This document shows, piece after piece, positions 38,840 to 48,312 of a DNA stretch of 64,000 nucleotides. The stretch's first letter is position 1. Each line of letters starts with the position of its first letter. A model generated the notes under the pieces. That model did not search any database. It saw only the letters and a program-made list of their open reading frames with translations, and was not told the DNA's origin. The stretch spans positions 4,374,501 to 4,438,500 of the forward strand of contig NZ_OY764327.1 of NCBI RefSeq assembly GCF_963668385.1, given 5' to 3'. Source of the DNA: an uncultured Carboxylicivirga sp. (GTDB lineage Bacteria; Bacteroidota; Bacteroidia; Bacteroidales; Marinilabiliaceae). Both the position numbers and the translations under genes were made by a program.

Positions 38840-39478
38840 ATGAGGTATTTAGCAACTTTATCCTTTTTGATGTTGATGTTTGTTGGAGCTATGGCTCAGG
38901 ACAAAAGTGCTGCAGAGCTGAAAAATGAAGGAAATGATGCTCTTAAAGCAAAAGATTATAAAACAGCATTAAGCTCCTACGAACAAGCTATCGCATCATG
39001 GGGAGATGAAGAAATGGACGCTGCCATGGTATATAATACTGCTACATGTGCACGTAAAATTAAAGATTATGAGAAGACTATAAAGTATTTAAATCAATGT
39101 ATTGACCTTGATTATAAAGCTGATATTTCTACCTATTATATTGCTACTTCTTACGATAAATTAGAACAAGAAGATAAAATGGTAGAGGTACTTACTGGAG
39201 GTATTGAAAAATACAGCACAAGTAAGTATGTCGGTCACATGAAAAAAATGTTGGCTACTTACTATGTAAAACAAAGTAATGCATTGTATTCTGAAGGTCA
39301 AACTATTTTGAATACCCGTACTGCTGATAATAACGATCAGTGGGATGCTATTAAAGAAAAAGCAAAAGTTGTATTTGACAAGGCCGCTGATTTTGCAAAT
39401 AAAGCATTAGAAGTTCAACCTACAAATGCAAATGCTAAAACAATTCTTGCTGGTATTGAAACAATGTTGGCTAGCTAG
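38840..39478 (+). CDS. Exported TPR protein
   Basis: The 212-residue protein has a signal peptide (MRYLATLSFLMLMFVGAMAQ) and TPR units: AAELKNEGNDALKAKDYKTA, AAMVYNTATCARKIKDYEKT, DISTYYIATSYDKLEQEDKM and a C-terminal NKALEVQPTNANAKT. It probably acts as a periplasmic scaffold; no enzyme motif is present. It is monocistronic between thrC and hrpB, with its own terminator. Confidence 0.8.
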   Translation: MRYLATLSFLMLMFVGAMAQDKSAAELKNEGNDALKAKDYKTALSSYEQAIASWGDEEMDAAMVYNTATCARKIKDYEKTIKYLNQCIDLDYKADISTYYIATSYDKLEQEDKMVEVLTGGIEKYSTSKYVGHMKKMLATYYVKQSNALYSEGQTILNTRTADNNDQWDAIKEKAKVVFDKAADFANKALEVQPTNANAKTILAGIETMLAS

Positions 39479-39501
39479 TTAAAGTCTTCAAAAAATATTA
39501 T

Positions 39502-39532
39502 AAAGCGTCTGTTTCTGCAGACGCTTTTTTTG
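39502..39532 (+). terminator. Terminator after the TPR protein gene
   Basis: A 10-bp stem (AAAGCGTCTG at 39502-39511, CAGACGCTTT at 39518-39527) has a 6-base loop and a run of seven T. Confidence 0.88.
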
Positions 39533-39557
39533 TGTCTAAAAACTTAAGTATTTGCTT

Positions 39558-39565
39558 TATCTTTG
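39558..39565 (+). promoter_or_regulatory. Promoter -7 element of hrpB
   Basis: TATCTTTG matches TAnnTTTG exactly. The predicted transcript starts near 39572, giving a leader of about 24 bases before the TTG start at 39596, which supports that start. Confidence 0.6.
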
Positions 39566-39595
39566 CACCCTTGCTAAAATAAAAATAGTACAAAT

Positions 39596-42088
39596 TTGAA
39601 TTTCGATACATCACATATAGATTTACCTATTGTAGAGGTTGTACCTGAAATAAGGGAACAATTAGTAACTGATAATCGGTTAATTATACATGCACCTCCG
39701 GGAACAGGAAAGAGTACGATAGTTCCTCTTGCTTTACTCAATGAACCATGGTTGGCTCAAAAGAAAATTATTGTATTGGAACCAAGGAGGTTGGCTGCTC
39801 GAAGTATTGCATCTCGAATGTCAGATTTAGTAGGTGAAAAGGTAGGAAAGACTGTAGGATATCGTATTCGTTTTGATAATGTAATTAGTGATAGTACGCG
39901 AATAGAAGTTGTTACAGAAGGAATTCTTACTCGTATGCTTCAAAGCGATAATGCTCTCGAAGATGTTGGATTGGTAATATTTGATGAGTTCCATGAACGT
40001 AATTTATTTGGCGACCTGGCATTGGCTCTTTCTTTGGAATCTCAGCAGGTACTAAGGAATGATTTACGCATTATTGTTATGTCGGCAACATTAGATGTGA
40101 CTAATCTATCGCAGTTGTTGAATAGTAAGGTGGTTCAAAGTGATGGAAGGCAGTTTCCCGTAGAGATTAAGTATACCGGCGACTCTGATATGTATATGAT
40201 TCCTGAGCTTACAGCAAGAATTGTATCGAAAGTATTGAATGAAGAGGAAGGTGATATTTTGGTGTTTCTTCCGGGTGAAGGTGAAATCAGAAAATGTGAA
40301 TCTTTACTAAACGGAAAGGTTGGGAATACGCAGATTCATCCATTGTATGGGCAGTTGAATTCATCGAAACAATATGCTGCTATTATGCCGGATAAGCAAG
40401 GAAGGCGAAAAATAGTTTTAGCTACGTCAATAGCCGAAACCAGTTTAACCATTGAAGGTGTAAAGGTTGTTGTTGACTCTGGTTTCGGGCGCACTATGCG
40501 TTTCGATAGCCGATCTGGCTTATCTCGATTAGAAACGATTGAGATAACGAAAGATTCGGCAGATCAGCGGGCGGGACGTGCTGGTCGATTAGGGGCTGGT
40601 GTTTGTTATCGAATGTGGACTAATGCTAGTCATCATCAAAAGATAGAACATCAAACACCTGAAATTGAAGATGCAGATTTAGCATCGTTAATGCTCGATA
40701 TTGCTAAATGGGGTGTTAATGACATAGAATCGCTGCATTGGTTAACCTTACCACCTAAAGGTCATGTGCGGCAAGCAAAAAATGTACTTCATCAGATAAA
40801 TGCGTTAGATAATGGTAATATTACAGAGCATGGTAAGCAGTTAAGTAAAATTCCTTGTCATCCGCGAATAGCGCATATGTTATTGAAAGCCGAAGATGAA
40901 GGTTTAAGTTCTTTGGCTGTTGATGTAGCAGCTGTTCTGGAAGAACGTGATCCATTAGGCAAAGAAGCAGGAATAGATATTAATTTAAGAATTGAAGCTT
41001 TACGCAGGTATAGAAGTGGAAATCTTAAGAGCAATAAACTAAAGCGAATTGAGCAAATTTCATCTCAATACAGAAAAATGCTGAATTGTGAGGTGGATAA
41101 TAGCGATTTTGATCCATTTGAGACAGGGTTGCTGTTAGCTTTTACCTATCCTGAGCGTATTGCTCATTGTAAACCAGGTAATAATGCCCAATTTAAATTA
41201 GCCAATGGTAGAATAGCAGCTGCAGGTCATCAGGACGATTTAGCCCACGAAGAATGGTTAGCTATAGCTAATTTAAATGCTTCGGATGGGGTTGGACGCA
41301 TTTTTTTAGCGTCCCCGTTAAATCCACGTGATTTGATTTCGATGGTTAAAAATGTAGATCGGGTTAGCTGGAACACAAAAGAGGGCGGTTTTAAAGCCGT
41401 TAACGAATTACGTATTGGTAATATTGTACTTCAGAGTAAGCCATTAATGGATTATGATGAAAATTCGAAGATTGAAGCTATCTGTAATGCAATCAAAAAG
41501 GAAGGGATAAGTTTACTTGATTTTAATAAAGAGGTGGTTCAATGGCAAAATAGGGTATTAAGTCTTCGTTTATGGAATCGAGATCAAGGCTGGCCAGATG
41601 TTTCGGATAATGAGTTAATCGATACTTGTGAACAGTGGTTAGCTCCATATTTGAATACGGTTAAAAGGCCGGAAGACCTCAAAAAGATTAATCTAAAAGA
41701 CGTACTTCAGCATTATTTGCCGTATGAGCTTCAGCAACAGTTAGATATTTTGGCACCAGAACGTATAGAGGTACCAAGTGGATCTAAAATTAAGATACAA
41801 TATTCAGAGAATGGGGATAAGCCTGTTTTACCAGTTCGATTGCAGGAAGTGTTTGGGATGTTAGAAACTCCATCGATCAATAATGGAAAAAATAGTATGT
41901 TGATGCATCTTTTGTCGCCTGGTTTTAAACCTGTACAAATAACAGGTGATTTAAAGAGTTTTTGGAACAATGCTTACTTCGAGGTAAGAAAAGAACTTAG
42001 GGCACGTTATCCAAAACACGAATGGCCTGAAAATCCATTGGAAGCAAAGGCTATTAAAGGAGTTAAGAAAAAGATACAGAAACACTAA
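39596..42088 (+). CDS. hrpB: ATP-dependent RNA helicase HrpB
   Basis: The 830-residue DEAH-box helicase has Walker A PPGTGKST (34-41), VIFDEFHERN (motif II), MSATLD (motif III), ATSIAETSLTIEGV and QRAGRAGR (motif VI). The HrpB-type C-terminal domain follows to the end. The frame has no ATG before the Walker A motif, so translation must begin at the TTG at 39596, 24 bases after a predicted transcription start. HrpB is thought to be an RNA helicase; its role is not well defined. Confidence 0.92.
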   Translation: MNFDTSHIDLPIVEVVPEIREQLVTDNRLIIHAPPGTGKSTIVPLALLNEPWLAQKKIIVLEPRRLAARSIASRMSDLVGEKVGKTVGYRIRFDNVISDSTRIEVVTEGILTRMLQSDNALEDVGLVIFDEFHERNLFGDLALALSLESQQVLRNDLRIIVMSATLDVTNLSQLLNSKVVQSDGRQFPVEIKYTGDSDMYMIPELTARIVSKVLNEEEGDILVFLPGEGEIRKCESLLNGKVGNTQIHPLYGQLNSSKQYAAIMPDKQGRRKIVLATSIAETSLTIEGVKVVVDSGFGRTMRFDSRSGLSRLETIEITKDSADQRAGRAGRLGAGVCYRMWTNASHHQKIEHQTPEIEDADLASLMLDIAKWGVNDIESLHWLTLPPKGHVRQAKNVLHQINALDNGNITEHGKQLSKIPCHPRIAHMLLKAEDEGLSSLAVDVAAVLEERDPLGKEAGIDINLRIEALRRYRSGNLKSNKLKRIEQISSQYRKMLNCEVDNSDFDPFETGLLLAFTYPERIAHCKPGNNAQFKLANGRIAAAGHQDDLAHEEWLAIANLNASDGVGRIFLASPLNPRDLISMVKNVDRVSWNTKEGGFKAVNELRIGNIVLQSKPLMDYDENSKIEAICNAIKKEGISLLDFNKEVVQWQNRVLSLRLWNRDQGWPDVSDNELIDTCEQWLAPYLNTVKRPEDLKKINLKDVLQHYLPYELQQQLDILAPERIEVPSGSKIKIQYSENGDKPVLPVRLQEVFGMLETPSINNGKNSMLMHLLSPGFKPVQITGDLKSFWNNAYFEVRKELRARYPKHEWPENPLEAKAIKGVKKKIQKH

Positions 42089-42415
42089 GTATCAATGCGA
42101 ATCAACAGTTGAATCTACTTTGGGGTTTCTTTATAATACGTTCATATTCCCCGTGTTCCAACCGTGGCTATTCATATTAAATCCTTTCAGTATTTGAAAA
42201 TGTCCGAAAGGCATTTTCAATAATAGCCTCATACAGAGCCGGGCTAACTATTCGACTAATGATACAAGCCCGAAAGTGGGTTGAACGTTGCTATAAAAAC
42301 AATTTGAACTATTGATACGCATTATCAGTAAAAAAGTGTTCCGTGATAAATAAGGCGCAGGTGGGATGTAAAATAATGTACTATCATAAAAGGCAGACAT
42401 ATAGCGCTTTAACTA
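42089..42415. other. Non-coding stretch after hrpB
   Basis: No supported gene and no clear terminator. Base composition is less AT-rich than the neighbouring intergenic DNA, which fits decayed coding sequence, but I cannot identify a source. Confidence 0.4.
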
Positions 42416-42619
42416 TTGCGTACTCTACCTGATGCGGAAACTTCTTCAAATGCGAGGAAATTGCAATGTAAAAGAGCGAAAAGAAGAATTGGTTACATGT
42501 ATTCAATTGAAGAGCTGAGTAAACTAATGCATAAATACAAAATAGTAGTTCAATGTGCGGGCCCTTATTTTGCTGCTAATCCTGAAATAATACAGCCACT
42601 GAATATTTTGATACAATGA
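42416..42619 (+). pseudogene. Possible fragment of a saccharopine dehydrogenase-like gene
   Basis: A 67-codon frame contains YSIEELSKLMHKYKIVVQCAG followed by PYF (split here), resembling the end of the Rossmann domain of saccharopine dehydrogenase-like proteins, where a strand of V/I residues leads into CAGP. The first 25 codons look unrelated, and nothing continues the domain after ATTTTGATACAATGA. I read it as a decayed remnant. The assignment rests on one short motif. Confidence 0.25.
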
Positions 42620-42778
42620 AATAATAGGAAAGGAAAATCCGCAAGCACTGTTAGTTTAAATTTATAGTGAGTAAGATTATGTACGTATTAATTATAACAC
42701 ATAGTCTTTGAAATAAATGATTCAGACTAATTTTCACACCATTGACAGGTGGTTTTAAATATGCAAATTATTAGAATA

Positions 42779-42813
42779 GAAAGCAGCTTATGAATCAACG
42801 ATAAACTGCTTTC
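42779..42813 (-). terminator. Stem-loop at the end of the seven-gene operon
   Basis: An 8-bp stem (GAAAGCAG at 42779-42786, CTGCTTTC at 42806-42813) lies 15 bases beyond the last stop codon of the minus-strand operon. The U-tract on the minus strand is weak; on the plus strand GTTTTTA follows. Confidence 0.5.
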
Positions 42814-42827
42814 GTTTTTATATAACT

Positions 42828-44447
42828 TTAAGGGATTTTTTTCATCTGCTGGTTTTCAATTAGTTCACCTGATACACCTAGACAATAAGTGCACGAATTC
42901 AATACCTCTGATGAATTTAAAAAGTTCAGTGCTTTTGTTTTAAAGTCGCTGTCATTTATGGCTATGCTGTCCTGTTCTGAAAGTTTTTCCATTCCATTTT
43001 TGTCTGTATGCAAATAATCGTCAATATATGCAGCACGCGTACATTTGAAAAAGCGATTGTTCCGAACCATTAAACAACGGTGTCGCATCCAACAATCGTT
43101 GTAAATTTGCTGAATTTCTTCTTTGTCAGTTAGTGTTTCTTTGGCAAAAATAGTGTTAAACTGATCCACTGATTTTATATTGTAAATAACACCATGTTTT
43201 TTTGCAAGTTGCTTAATGTGTTCAATGTTATTTTTACTAACCGGTGCACTTCTGTAGTTCGAAATCCAGATTTGATCGATGTGTTGAAAAATATCCTCAT
43301 TTAGCTTTTTCGCCAGTAAACCATTACTTGTAATGCGCAATAAGGTTTTTGGGAAATAAGACTTTACCTTTTTAACAATCAAATCAATGTCTGGATGAAG
43401 TAGGGGTTCGCCTCCTGAGAGTTTAATTACCTCCGGATTAATATGATTTTTAAGAAAAATGCAAATCAGCTCTATTTCATCAAGGCTCATAAATTTTGGC
43501 TGGTTAAATGGAGATATGTTACAGCATTCCACACATTTTAAATTGCAATGTTCACTTAAATGAAATTCGAATGATTCTGTCTGTATTCTATTTTGTTCGA
43601 TTTTATACTTCTTTTCAGTTGCAGAAACATCACCTTTTTTTATAAAAACAGGTTCCAGTTCTACCAATAGCTCTTTTCGGCAAATATTGCGCTGTTGGTA
43701 GTTGATTGTGCATTGAGCCGAAAGAAACTTGGGAATAAGCTTTTGTAATAAATCTAAATCGCTTGTATTCCGGTAATATACAATGATGTGTTGAATATCT
43801 TCGACTGCAAAACCGTATTCAATACCATATTGCTTTAAGTTAAACTGACTACCTAAAATTCTCAGGTTTTCAATGGTGTTATATACCTGATCGTATATGT
43901 CGTTTGTAAATTGCGAATCTTCACCCTTAATACTGGCTGTACCTGAAGCAAATAGTTTAATCTGATTGTTTTCTTCTATGATGCAAGCCCGGCTAAATAC
44001 AGGAGGGTATTTTCCATACTTTTCGGAGTATTGATGCGCTGGAATCTGACATTTATTTTCGATGACTTTCAGAATGTGATTGGAGGCCTTAAATGATATT
44101 TCGATACAATTATCGCTGCTACCAATAGCCGAAGCTGCAGGAATATGCCACTGGTTTGTGTGGTTTCCAAAATGTTTTTGATAGGCAAGAAAACGCCCTT
44201 TGTTAAATTTTTCGTAAACGGGTTCACCACTTGGTAAAATAGTATTAATTGCCGGCACAAAGTGACGGATAAAGCTAATTTTTAAATTTGATTTATTAAT
44301 GGTTTCAAAAATAGCATCATAAAGGGCAAGTGTAATTGTATCAATATTACTTAAGTCGTTTACCTTATATTTTACATTTCCTTCCAAATAGGAGCTTTCT
44401 TTTACGGTATGTATTTCAACGTTTATTTTTTCTGAAATTTCCATCAT
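42828..44447 (-). CDS. Chorismatase-like domain fused to radical SAM domain
   Basis: The 539-residue protein has two parts. Residues 1-270 match the FkbO/Hyg5/XanB2 chorismatase family: IPAASAIGS, VIENKCQIPAHQYSEKYG, PPVFSRA, FASGTASIKGEDS and ICRKELLVELE near 264, the region that holds the catalytic glutamate in that family. These enzymes turn chorismate into 3-hydroxybenzoate or dihydroxycyclohexadiene carboxylate. Residues 290-539 are a radical SAM domain with CNLKCVEC (about 299-306), LSGGEPLLHPD, and a later cysteine set (CWMRHRC, KCTRAAY, CTYC) like a SPASM or twitch cluster. The known GHxS position reads GEDS here. It is the last gene of the operon, 5 bases after the deacetylase gene. 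Product unknown. Confidence 0.85.
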   Translation of the reverse strand: MMEISEKINVEIHTVKESSYLEGNVKYKVNDLSNIDTITLALYDAIFETINKSNLKISFIRHFVPAINTILPSGEPVYEKFNKGRFLAYQKHFGNHTNQWHIPAASAIGSSDNCIEISFKASNHILKVIENKCQIPAHQYSEKYGKYPPVFSRACIIEENNQIKLFASGTASIKGEDSQFTNDIYDQVYNTIENLRILGSQFNLKQYGIEYGFAVEDIQHIIVYYRNTSDLDLLQKLIPKFLSAQCTINYQQRNICRKELLVELEPVFIKKGDVSATEKKYKIEQNRIQTESFEFHLSEHCNLKCVECCNISPFNQPKFMSLDEIELICIFLKNHINPEVIKLSGGEPLLHPDIDLIVKKVKSYFPKTLLRITSNGLLAKKLNEDIFQHIDQIWISNYRSAPVSKNNIEHIKQLAKKHGVIYNIKSVDQFNTIFAKETLTDKEEIQQIYNDCWMRHRCLMVRNNRFFKCTRAAYIDDYLHTDKNGMEKLSEQDSIAINDSDFKTKALNFLNSSEVLNSCTYCLGVSGELIENQQMKKIP

Positions 44448-44452
44448 CTTCG

Positions 44453-45274
44453 TTAATTGGGTATTAGTTTATAGTTGACTTCAAATTTTAACTGACGTAT
44501 GTTCTGTTCGTCAATAAGGATATCAAACTCAGTTTGATAACAACGCAGGGCATTTAATTTGCTTTCACAATCATATTCGTTGAAATACTTGATTGCTTTA
44601 AAGGAGGGGTTAGGGCCTGGTTGATGAAGCTTTTCGAATTCTCGTTTGTAGTTACTTTCACTCTCAAGTTCGTCCATGTCATTTATAAAGTAGTTGCTTA
44701 CAAAAGCCAAATGTTGTTCTTTTAAACGGGTAAAGGGACTATTCGAGTATTCATGCTCAATATTACATTGTTGTTTTCGAATGTTACTCCAGTTTTGTAC
44801 CTGATTATAGGGAGCATCCTCATAAAAATAACACTCACACACCTGATTTTTCAGTATGTTTTTACCTGCATAAAAAGCAAGGTTATGGTCAATGTGTCCG
44901 CCAATACCTAAAGGAAAATAGCATTGATTAAAGCCTTTGGGTTTAATCAATGCTGCGATTTTTTTTGTAATATCCTGCAAAAGGACATGATCTGTTGGCG
45001 GTGTATGATGATACAATAAGCTAGCAAATGAATAATATTTCTGCGAGCGAAATGGAGCATCTACAAAATCAAAATGAAGGTAAGAAGCTCCAAGTTGTTT
45101 CACAGCCTTTGCATCATCGTTTTTTCTTATCAGATGGTTACTTTTTTCATCACCGGCACTAAATATTGTAGCAATAGTAACCTGGTTGCCATTACTAATT
45201 TGTTGTGCTATTGTGGCGCCGCAGCTCAATATGACATCGTCAAGATGGGGTGATATATACAAAATTTTATGCAT
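44453..45274 (-). CDS. PIG-L (LmbE-like) family N-deacetylase
   Basis: I place the start at 45274 (MHKILYISPHLDDVILSCG), where the family begins; a longer frame upstream lies inside the previous gene. The 273-residue protein has the zinc motif PHLDDVILSCG and the second ligand motif GGHIDHNLAF. Family members remove acetyl groups from GlcNAc-linked compounds, as in mycothiol, bacillithiol and teicoplanin pathways. The start overlaps the glycosyltransferase gene by 8 bases. A glycosyltransferase followed by a deacetylase suggests that the operon adds and then deacetylates an N-acetyl sugar. Confidence 0.87.
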   Translation of the reverse strand: MHKILYISPHLDDVILSCGATIAQQISNGNQVTIATIFSAGDEKSNHLIRKNDDAKAVKQLGASYLHFDFVDAPFRSQKYYSFASLLYHHTPPTDHVLLQDITKKIAALIKPKGFNQCYFPLGIGGHIDHNLAFYAGKNILKNQVCECYFYEDAPYNQVQNWSNIRKQQCNIEHEYSNSPFTRLKEQHLAFVSNYFINDMDELESESNYKREFEKLHQPGPNPSFKAIKYFNEYDCESKLNALRCYQTEFDILIDEQNIRQLKFEVNYKLIPN

Positions 45275-46517
45275 AGTATAGCGAAGGCATAATGGGTTGA
45301 TGATTGAATAGTACTTTTTGAATGAGTTCTGCAGCTTGTTTAGCTCCTCCATATCGGTCAAAAGATTGTTTTACTCGTTTTACATTTTTCTGATATGGGT
45401 TGTTGGTTTCAATTAGCTTTCTTATTTCTGTTCTGTAAGTATTTACATCCGGAAGAAAAGCATCCAGAACTATTCCTGTTTTAGCCCGTTGAATAAATTT
45501 TGCTTGTATAAATTGATCGTTACACAATGGCAGTAGTGCAATCGGAATACCTTTTGACATGCATTCGAGTACTGAATTTGCACCTCCATGACTAATCATG
45601 ATATCAATATGATCTAAAACTTGTAGTTGAGGGACATAGGGGAGTATAATGGCATCTTTAGGAAATTCATTGGCAAATCCTTCGTTGTATAATTCACTTA
45701 CTGATAAAATCAATTGTACATTCTCATTTTCCAATGCTTTTGCAACGGTTTTAAATAATTCGGGGTAGTAATAGACCTGACTTCCCAACGACATATATAC
45801 TTTTGTTTTTGATTTATCGAGTTTGTCGAAAGGAAATAGGGTTTCGTCACCCCGATTATTGTTTGCCGGAAATGGAGTGCCTACGTAAAACGAAAAATTA
45901 TTTTCGCTTAACTCCCGGGGAATATATTCTTCGGTAGAAAACACAATATTCAGCCATGGCGAAATTGCATCACTCACTGAAAATTGAATGTCGGGTTTTG
46001 TGTCAGCAAATAATTTAAGTCTTTGTGAGTGATATTTGTTTAAGGTTTCAACCAAATCACAACTCCATTCTGCTGGGGTTATCGGGTTCAAAGAATTAGA
46101 TACTCCAACCCAAGGGATTTGTTCTTTCTCGGCTACAATAGCTGCAGCATAAACCATTGGGTCTGTTACAATAATCGAAGGATTAAATGAGGCAACCGCA
46201 TTAGCTATACCTTCAATATGTTGTGGTACTACGTCAATGAGTAACGTTTTAACCCATTTTTCGAGCCATGTTTTGTCTTGTATTTTTTTTGCAAATTCTG
46301 CTCCTTTGGTAATAAAATCAGAAGGTATATTGGCTTTATCTGTTGGCGTAAAGCACGTGCAATCAATTTGAGCATTTTTAAGTTGAGCCGATACATCCGC
46401 CTGTGCAAAAAAAGCAATTTCAATTCCGAGTTGTTGTATATGCTGGGCAATTCCAATGAGTGGATTAAGATGTCCTTTCTCAGGAATGGTAATGAATAAT
46501 ATTCTTTTATTTTCCAC
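45267..46517 (-). CDS. GT1-family glycosyltransferase (MGT/UGT type)
   Basis: The 416-residue GT-B enzyme begins KRILFITIPEKGHLNPLIG, with the GHLNP acceptor-site motif. It has the donor-site signature ISHGGANSVLECMSKGIPIA followed by LPLCNDQF, typical of macrolide and natural-product glycosyltransferases such as OleD and YjiC. It uses a nucleotide-activated sugar; donor and acceptor are unknown. It lies 6 bases after the AsnB-like gene and overlaps the deacetylase gene by 8 bases. Confidence 0.9.
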   Translation of the reverse strand: MENKRILFITIPEKGHLNPLIGIAQHIQQLGIEIAFFAQADVSAQLKNAQIDCTCFTPTDKANIPSDFITKGAEFAKKIQDKTWLEKWVKTLLIDVVPQHIEGIANAVASFNPSIIVTDPMVYAAAIVAEKEQIPWVGVSNSLNPITPAEWSCDLVETLNKYHSQRLKLFADTKPDIQFSVSDAISPWLNIVFSTEEYIPRELSENNFSFYVGTPFPANNNRGDETLFPFDKLDKSKTKVYMSLGSQVYYYPELFKTVAKALENENVQLILSVSELYNEGFANEFPKDAIILPYVPQLQVLDHIDIMISHGGANSVLECMSKGIPIALLPLCNDQFIQAKFIQRAKTGIVLDAFLPDVNTYRTEIRKLIETNNPYQKNVKRVKQSFDRYGGAKQAAELIQKVLFNHQPIMPSLYYA

Positions 46518-46523
46518 GGTGGT

Positions 46524-48308
46524 TTAGTTTAGATGGTATTTTTTACCCCAATAAATGGCTGCTATGCAACTAAAAATCATCATGCGTTTCTGCTCAGTCA
46601 TATGTTTGTCGTGAGCTAGTTTATTCAGGTATTGGGTGTTGAAGTATTGTTCGCAAAAAGGATTTTTTTCTTGCAAAAGGTTAACTAATATTTGCTGATA
46701 GGCCCTTGCTAATCGTGGATCGCGTGGTAATGCCGATTTTTTTCGCAAACGTATCTCATCAATGAGTGTTCCTTTAGCAGCTTCCCTTACGACGTATTTT
46801 TCAATGTTATTTTTAAATCCAAGCGAAGGGTGAATTGTTTTACTAATCTGATATAAGTTTTGGTTTGCAAAGGGAACTCTGCCCTCCAAACTACTATTCA
46901 TGGTATGGATATCGCCGTTATGTAAAAGTCTTCCGAGCCAAAGTTTTGTTATTAATGTGGTGGTTGCCAAAATTCTTTCCTCTTTTCCTTTGTCAAAATG
47001 GTAACCTGCAGTTTGTGCAATATTTTCATATTTGTGATACAAATAATCTTTAATACCTGTTTGTTTTACAAATGCTGGATTTAAAATATTCAGTCGCTCA
47101 TTTCCACCAAACAGGTTACTAATGGCTAAAGGCGAGGTGTTGTATTGCTTATTTAACAAGAAAAAATAACCGTAATTCATTTCATCTGCAGCGTCGCCAA
47201 CCATTACCGCTTTTACATCTTTGGAAGCCTTCTGCGCCAAAAAATGTTGTGATATTTCTTGTTCCCATACACTTATGCGATCGTTATTTGTAACAATTTG
47301 TTCTATTTCATTTAGAATCATGTCTTGCGAAATATTTACCTCCTTGTGATTGAGTCGATATTTTTTAATCATCAAATCTGTAAATGGTTTGTCATTTGAG
47401 CAAACAATCGTGTCGGGAGAGAATTCTATTTTATCATGATTGTCAAATACAATTCCATAGGTTTTTAAGGTACTGTTTTGTCTTTGTGCCTGAGCTGCGA
47501 TATACGAAGAATCTAAGCCACCGCTTAAAAAACAACCTATTTCAACATCTGAATGCAATGAATACGATATACTTCTTTCAAATTCATTTCTAAAAGTGGT
47601 GATGATGTGTTTTTCATCCCCAAGAGCAGGGTTTATATGCGTTAATGCATAATTTGTTTCCACAATTCCATCCTGATTGACTTGCAGATAAGTACCAGCC
47701 TGTAGTATGGCTATTTGATTAAAGAGACTATCCGTAACTCCGCTTAAAGATGGCGAAATAATGGTTTCGGCCAAGGAATACGGATTTATATCTAAACTGT
47801 TTGAAAGTACAGACGCCAGTGTTTTTACTTCAGATGCAAAGGTGAATTCGCCATTAATATAACTGTATACAAATGGTTTTACACCTAGTAAATCTCTGGC
47901 TGCAAATGCTGTTTGAGTTTCTGTATCCCATATTAAAAAGGAAAACATGCCAATAAAGCGATGTACGCATTGTGTTCCCCAATTAATATAAGCAGCTAAA
48001 ACAATTTCTGTATCGCTATTTGTCTTAAATGAATAACTTGTATGTAGTTCATCTTTAAGTTGCTGATGGTTATACAATTCTCCGTTGTAAGTGAGAATAT
48101 ACCTTCCGTTATTACTTTTGAATGGTTGCTGTCCATTTTTTATATCAATAATCGAAAGTCGTTGATGACACAATCCATGATTTTCTCCCGTCCATATATT
48201 TTGTTCGTCGGGTCCTCTATGGAGCTGTAGTTGTTCCATATTCAAAAGGATCTGACGAATATGTTTTTGAGATTTATTCGAAAATAATACTCCTCCAATT
48301 CCGCACAT
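46524..48308 (-). CDS. AsnB-like glutamine-dependent amidotransferase
   Basis: The 594-residue protein has an intact class II glutaminase domain starting MCGIGGVLFS (Cys2 is the nucleophile) with YNGELYNHQQL, and the ATP-pyrophosphatase domain with SGGLDSSYIAAQ. It then carries the SLEGRVPFANQNLYQ and IRLRKKSALPRDPR segments of the synthetase domain. It resembles asparagine synthase, but members in biosynthetic operons often amidate or ligate other carboxylates. Its place in this operon, rather than alone, favours such a role. It follows the nucleotidyltransferase gene after 4 bases. Confidence 0.88.
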   Translation of the reverse strand: MCGIGGVLFSNKSQKHIRQILLNMEQLQLHRGPDEQNIWTGENHGLCHQRLSIIDIKNGQQPFKSNNGRYILTYNGELYNHQQLKDELHTSYSFKTNSDTEIVLAAYINWGTQCVHRFIGMFSFLIWDTETQTAFAARDLLGVKPFVYSYINGEFTFASEVKTLASVLSNSLDINPYSLAETIISPSLSGVTDSLFNQIAILQAGTYLQVNQDGIVETNYALTHINPALGDEKHIITTFRNEFERSISYSLHSDVEIGCFLSGGLDSSYIAAQAQRQNSTLKTYGIVFDNHDKIEFSPDTIVCSNDKPFTDLMIKKYRLNHKEVNISQDMILNEIEQIVTNNDRISVWEQEISQHFLAQKASKDVKAVMVGDAADEMNYGYFFLLNKQYNTSPLAISNLFGGNERLNILNPAFVKQTGIKDYLYHKYENIAQTAGYHFDKGKEERILATTTLITKLWLGRLLHNGDIHTMNSSLEGRVPFANQNLYQISKTIHPSLGFKNNIEKYVVREAAKGTLIDEIRLRKKSALPRDPRLARAYQQILVNLLQEKNPFCEQYFNTQYLNKLAHDKHMTEQKRMMIFSCIAAIYWGKKYHLN

Positions 48309-48312
48309 AGGA

